Part shown: one piece after another, positions 23,052 to 24,542 of the stretch
Numbering within the stretch: position 1 is the first letter of the stretch
Layout of the letters: each line of letters starts with the position of its first letter
Assembly: GCA_900539035.1 (NCBI GenBank)
Contig: UQAU01000029.1
Span: 1-24,542 of the forward strand
Direction of reading: 5' to 3'
Origin: an uncultured Collinsella sp.
GTDB lineage: Bacteria > Actinomycetota > Coriobacteriia > Coriobacteriales > Coriobacteriaceae
Length of the DNA: 24,542 bases
Translations under genes and position numbers: made by a program
The notes under the pieces: model-generated
Database searches by the model: none
Seen by the model: only the letters and a program-made list of their open reading frames with translations
Told to the model about the DNA's origin: nothing

Positions 23052-23060
23052 AGTCTACCA
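23052..23060 (-). promoter_or_regulatory. Candidate xpt promoter (extended -10)
   Basis: TGGTAGACT on the minus strand fits a TGn-extended -10 box. No good -35 is seen at 16-18 bases upstream. The resulting leader of about 50 bases is too short for a purine aptamer. Confidence 0.3.
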
Positions 23061-23155
23061 CGGACCGACCCCCGCCCGCCCCACAAGCCACATAGCACCA
23101 TAAAGCTGCAAGACCAGTAGATAGGCACGATTCGTGGCAAGCCTGCCACCACAAG

Positions 23156-24460
23156 CTAATGGCGGGCGCGCATCCTCACCAAACGCACCATGGCGAGCAC
23201 AAAGCCCACAGCGGCCACAGTCATGAGCACGTAGAACACCGAGCGAAAGCCAAACAGGAACACATCCGGACGTCCTGCAACAAAACTGGTCACGGCCTCG
23301 CCCATCGCCACGCTCATCTGTCCATATAGGATATGCGACGCCGCCGTAATGCCGAGTGCCATGCCGGCGTAGCGCGCCAAACTGCCCAAGCTACCCGCAA
23401 AACCGAGCGCCTCGCGCGGAGCCGAGCCCATGTACAGCGAGTTGTTGGGGCTCTGGAAAATCGACGTGCCACACGACATAAACGCGACACAGCACACGAT
23501 CACAGGGATAGAAGAGTGCTCGTCGAGCGTGCTTACCGCAAAAAGACCGCATACGTACACGCCCAGGCCGACCGCCGTGGGGCCCTCGCAGCCAACACGG
23601 TCCGAAACCGTACCCGAAAGCGGGCCGATAAAGGCATTCACCATCGGCAGCGCCAAAAAGAGTAGTCCAGAGATATCAGAACCGAAGCCGTGGGCGTCCT
23701 GAAAATAGAACGGCAGAATAAACTCGGATGCGCCAATGCCAACGAACACGATGAGCATGCAGGCAAGGTTGATGGTGAAGGCCGAATTTGCAAAGCAGCG
23801 ACGCGCGGCCTCGATCAGGGACATGGGGCGCTCGCCGGCCTCCGGCTTAACATGCGGCAGCGTGTAGAGCCCCACGATAAACGAGATGACGCCGATGGGC
23901 AGGTTGATGAGGAAGATGCTCTCCCAGGGAAAGCTTGCCACCAGCATGCCGCCGAGCACGGGGCCACACATCATGCCGAGGGCCACGAAGGTCGCGAGAA
24001 TACCCATGGCACGGCCTCGTTCGCGCGCCGGGAACGACTCGGTGATGATACCCATGTTGTTAGCCATGGCCGCCGCGCAACCGACGCCCTGAACAATGCG
24101 TGCCAGGATAAGAACCTCGAGCGAGGCCGAAAGGCCGCACAGCAGCGAACCGACCGAAAAGACGATGACGCCCAGCTGGAACACATTCACCTTGCCACGC
24201 ACGTCGCCCAGACGGCCAAACGGCAACATAGCCACGCAAGTCGCAAGCAGATACACCGAGCTTACCAGCTGAATGCGATCGAGGCCCACGCCCAGCTCCT
24301 TTTGCATCACGGGCAGCGCCACGGTCACGACGGTCGAATCCAGACACACCATAAACGTCATGATGAGCACGGTAAATAGAATCGCCCACTTGTTCTTGCC
24401 ATGGGTGTCGCCCTCTAGGGCAATGTGCTCGCGGCGCAGCTGCTCTGCAGTTTTCTCCAT
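23156..24460 (-). CDS. MFS drug:H+ antiporter, DHA2-like
   Basis: A 434-residue multi-spanning exporter of the major facilitator superfamily. FMVCLDSTVVTVALPVMQKEL is the DHA2-type motif in the first membrane segment; FGRLGDVRGK is the motif A loop after segment 2; ARIVQGVG is in segment 4; GPVLGGMLVASFPWESIFLINLPIG is motif C and the following loop. Length and hydrophobicity suggest 12-14 segments. ATG at 24460 is chosen because AAAGG lies 6 bases upstream; ATG 24466 abuts that site. Likely effluxes an antimicrobial or metabolite; substrate unknown. It is 159 bases upstream of xpt and begins only 26 bases after a terminator. Confidence 0.9.
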   Translation of the reverse strand: MEKTAEQLRREHIALEGDTHGKNKWAILFTVLIMTFMVCLDSTVVTVALPVMQKELGVGLDRIQLVSSVYLLATCVAMLPFGRLGDVRGKVNVFQLGVIVFSVGSLLCGLSASLEVLILARIVQGVGCAAAMANNMGIITESFPARERGRAMGILATFVALGMMCGPVLGGMLVASFPWESIFLINLPIGVISFIVGLYTLPHVKPEAGERPMSLIEAARRCFANSAFTINLACMLIVFVGIGASEFILPFYFQDAHGFGSDISGLLFLALPMVNAFIGPLSGTVSDRVGCEGPTAVGLGVYVCGLFAVSTLDEHSSIPVIVCCVAFMSCGTSIFQSPNNSLYMGSAPREALGFAGSLGSLARYAGMALGITAASHILYGQMSVAMGEAVTSFVAGRPDVFLFGFRSVFYVLMTVAAVGFVLAMVRLVRMRARH

Positions 24461-24485
24461 ATCCATCCTTTCGAGTGGCCCAACG

Positions 24486-24533
24486 CAAAAACGGGGCCCC
24501 AATCGCCTGCAATCAGTCGCGATTGGGGTCCCG
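24486..24533 (-). terminator. Terminator of the gene upstream of the window, in front of the MFS gene
   Basis: On the minus strand, 15-base arms (CGGGACCCCAATCGC and GCGATTGGGGCCCCG, one mismatch) with a 12-base loop, followed by TTTTTGCG. It is a strong rho-independent terminator, 26 bases before the MFS ATG, leaving no room for a separate promoter after it. It may be an attenuator, or the MFS promoter may overlap it. Confidence 0.8.
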
Positions 24534-24542
24534 CCTACGGAA

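Noticed and set aside
22997..23155. Purine riboswitch upstream of xpt
   Set aside because: The conserved three-way-junction bases are absent; only a possible promoter and a 6-bp stem after the MFS gene (GTGGCA/TGCCAC) are visible.
1..24542. CRISPR array, insertion sequence, phage or tRNA genes
   Set aside because: No regularly spaced direct repeats, transposase/integrase reading frames or tRNA-like cloverleaf were recognised; base composition looks uniform across the genes.

Overview
The window is GC-rich, densely coded bacterial DNA. The gene content (Tat-exported lipoproteins, double-cubane 2-hydroxyacyl-CoA-dehydratase-like proteins, a selenium cassette, strong GGAGG-type ribosome binding sites) suggests a gut anaerobe of the Coriobacteriia, probably Collinsella or a close relative. 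That assignment is a judgement from gene style; no rRNA or other marker gene is present.

Layout, all on the minus strand from about 19.2 kb down to 93: (1) moeA-mog (19184-17432), the last steps of molybdenum cofactor synthesis, ending in a clear terminator. (2) modA-modB-modC (17228-13771), a molybdate ABC importer with a palindrome over its promoter and its own terminator; ModB carries an unusual secreted N-terminal domain. (3) A 429-base gap with a possible promoter/operator and a 22-codon leader-like ORF. (4) A long co-directional array: a first double-cubane protein (DCCP2), a five-gene peptide/nickel-type ABC importer (binding protein, two permeases, two ATPases), a second double-cubane protein (DCCP1), their ATP-dependent activase, a GT4 glycosyltransferase, selD, yedF, a DUF3343 Se/S-carrier-like gene and a cysteine desulfurase. 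Several junctions overlap by 4-11 bases, so much of this is probably one or a few operons.

The most important reading is selD. The gene does not start where a conventional gene caller would put it. It begins at 3237, overlapping the glycosyltransferase by 8 bases, and has an in-frame TGA at codon 17, exactly where E. coli SelD has its catalytic Cys17, with the conserved lysine at 20. It therefore encodes a selenocysteine-containing selenophosphate synthetase, and the host must have SelA/SelB/tRNA-Sec elsewhere. The neighbouring genes give a local selenium economy: a cysteine desulfurase (possible Se/S mobilisation), two carrier-like proteins, SelD, and a glycosyltransferase translationally coupled to SelD whose substrate is unknown. 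Upstream, the activase and two double-cubane proteins form a low-potential reductase system whose substrate is unknown but may enter through the intervening ABC importer.

The right end holds more ordinary genes: a CLC-type antiporter (possibly the fluoride-exporting subtype) and a diacylglycerol-kinase-like lipid kinase on the plus strand, then, on the minus strand, a small GGQ release-factor-like protein, xanthine phosphoribosyltransferase and a DHA2-type MFS exporter. Two inverted repeats sharing a GTGA-A-AGGGACTGT core flank the release-factor-like gene, and a 109-base imperfect palindrome lies between DCCP1 and the activase gene. Bases 1-92 hold only the region downstream of the desulfurase gene, including a short GC-rich inverted repeat at 1-17 that cannot be interpreted at the window edge. 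No tRNA, rRNA, CRISPR array, insertion sequence or integrase was seen.
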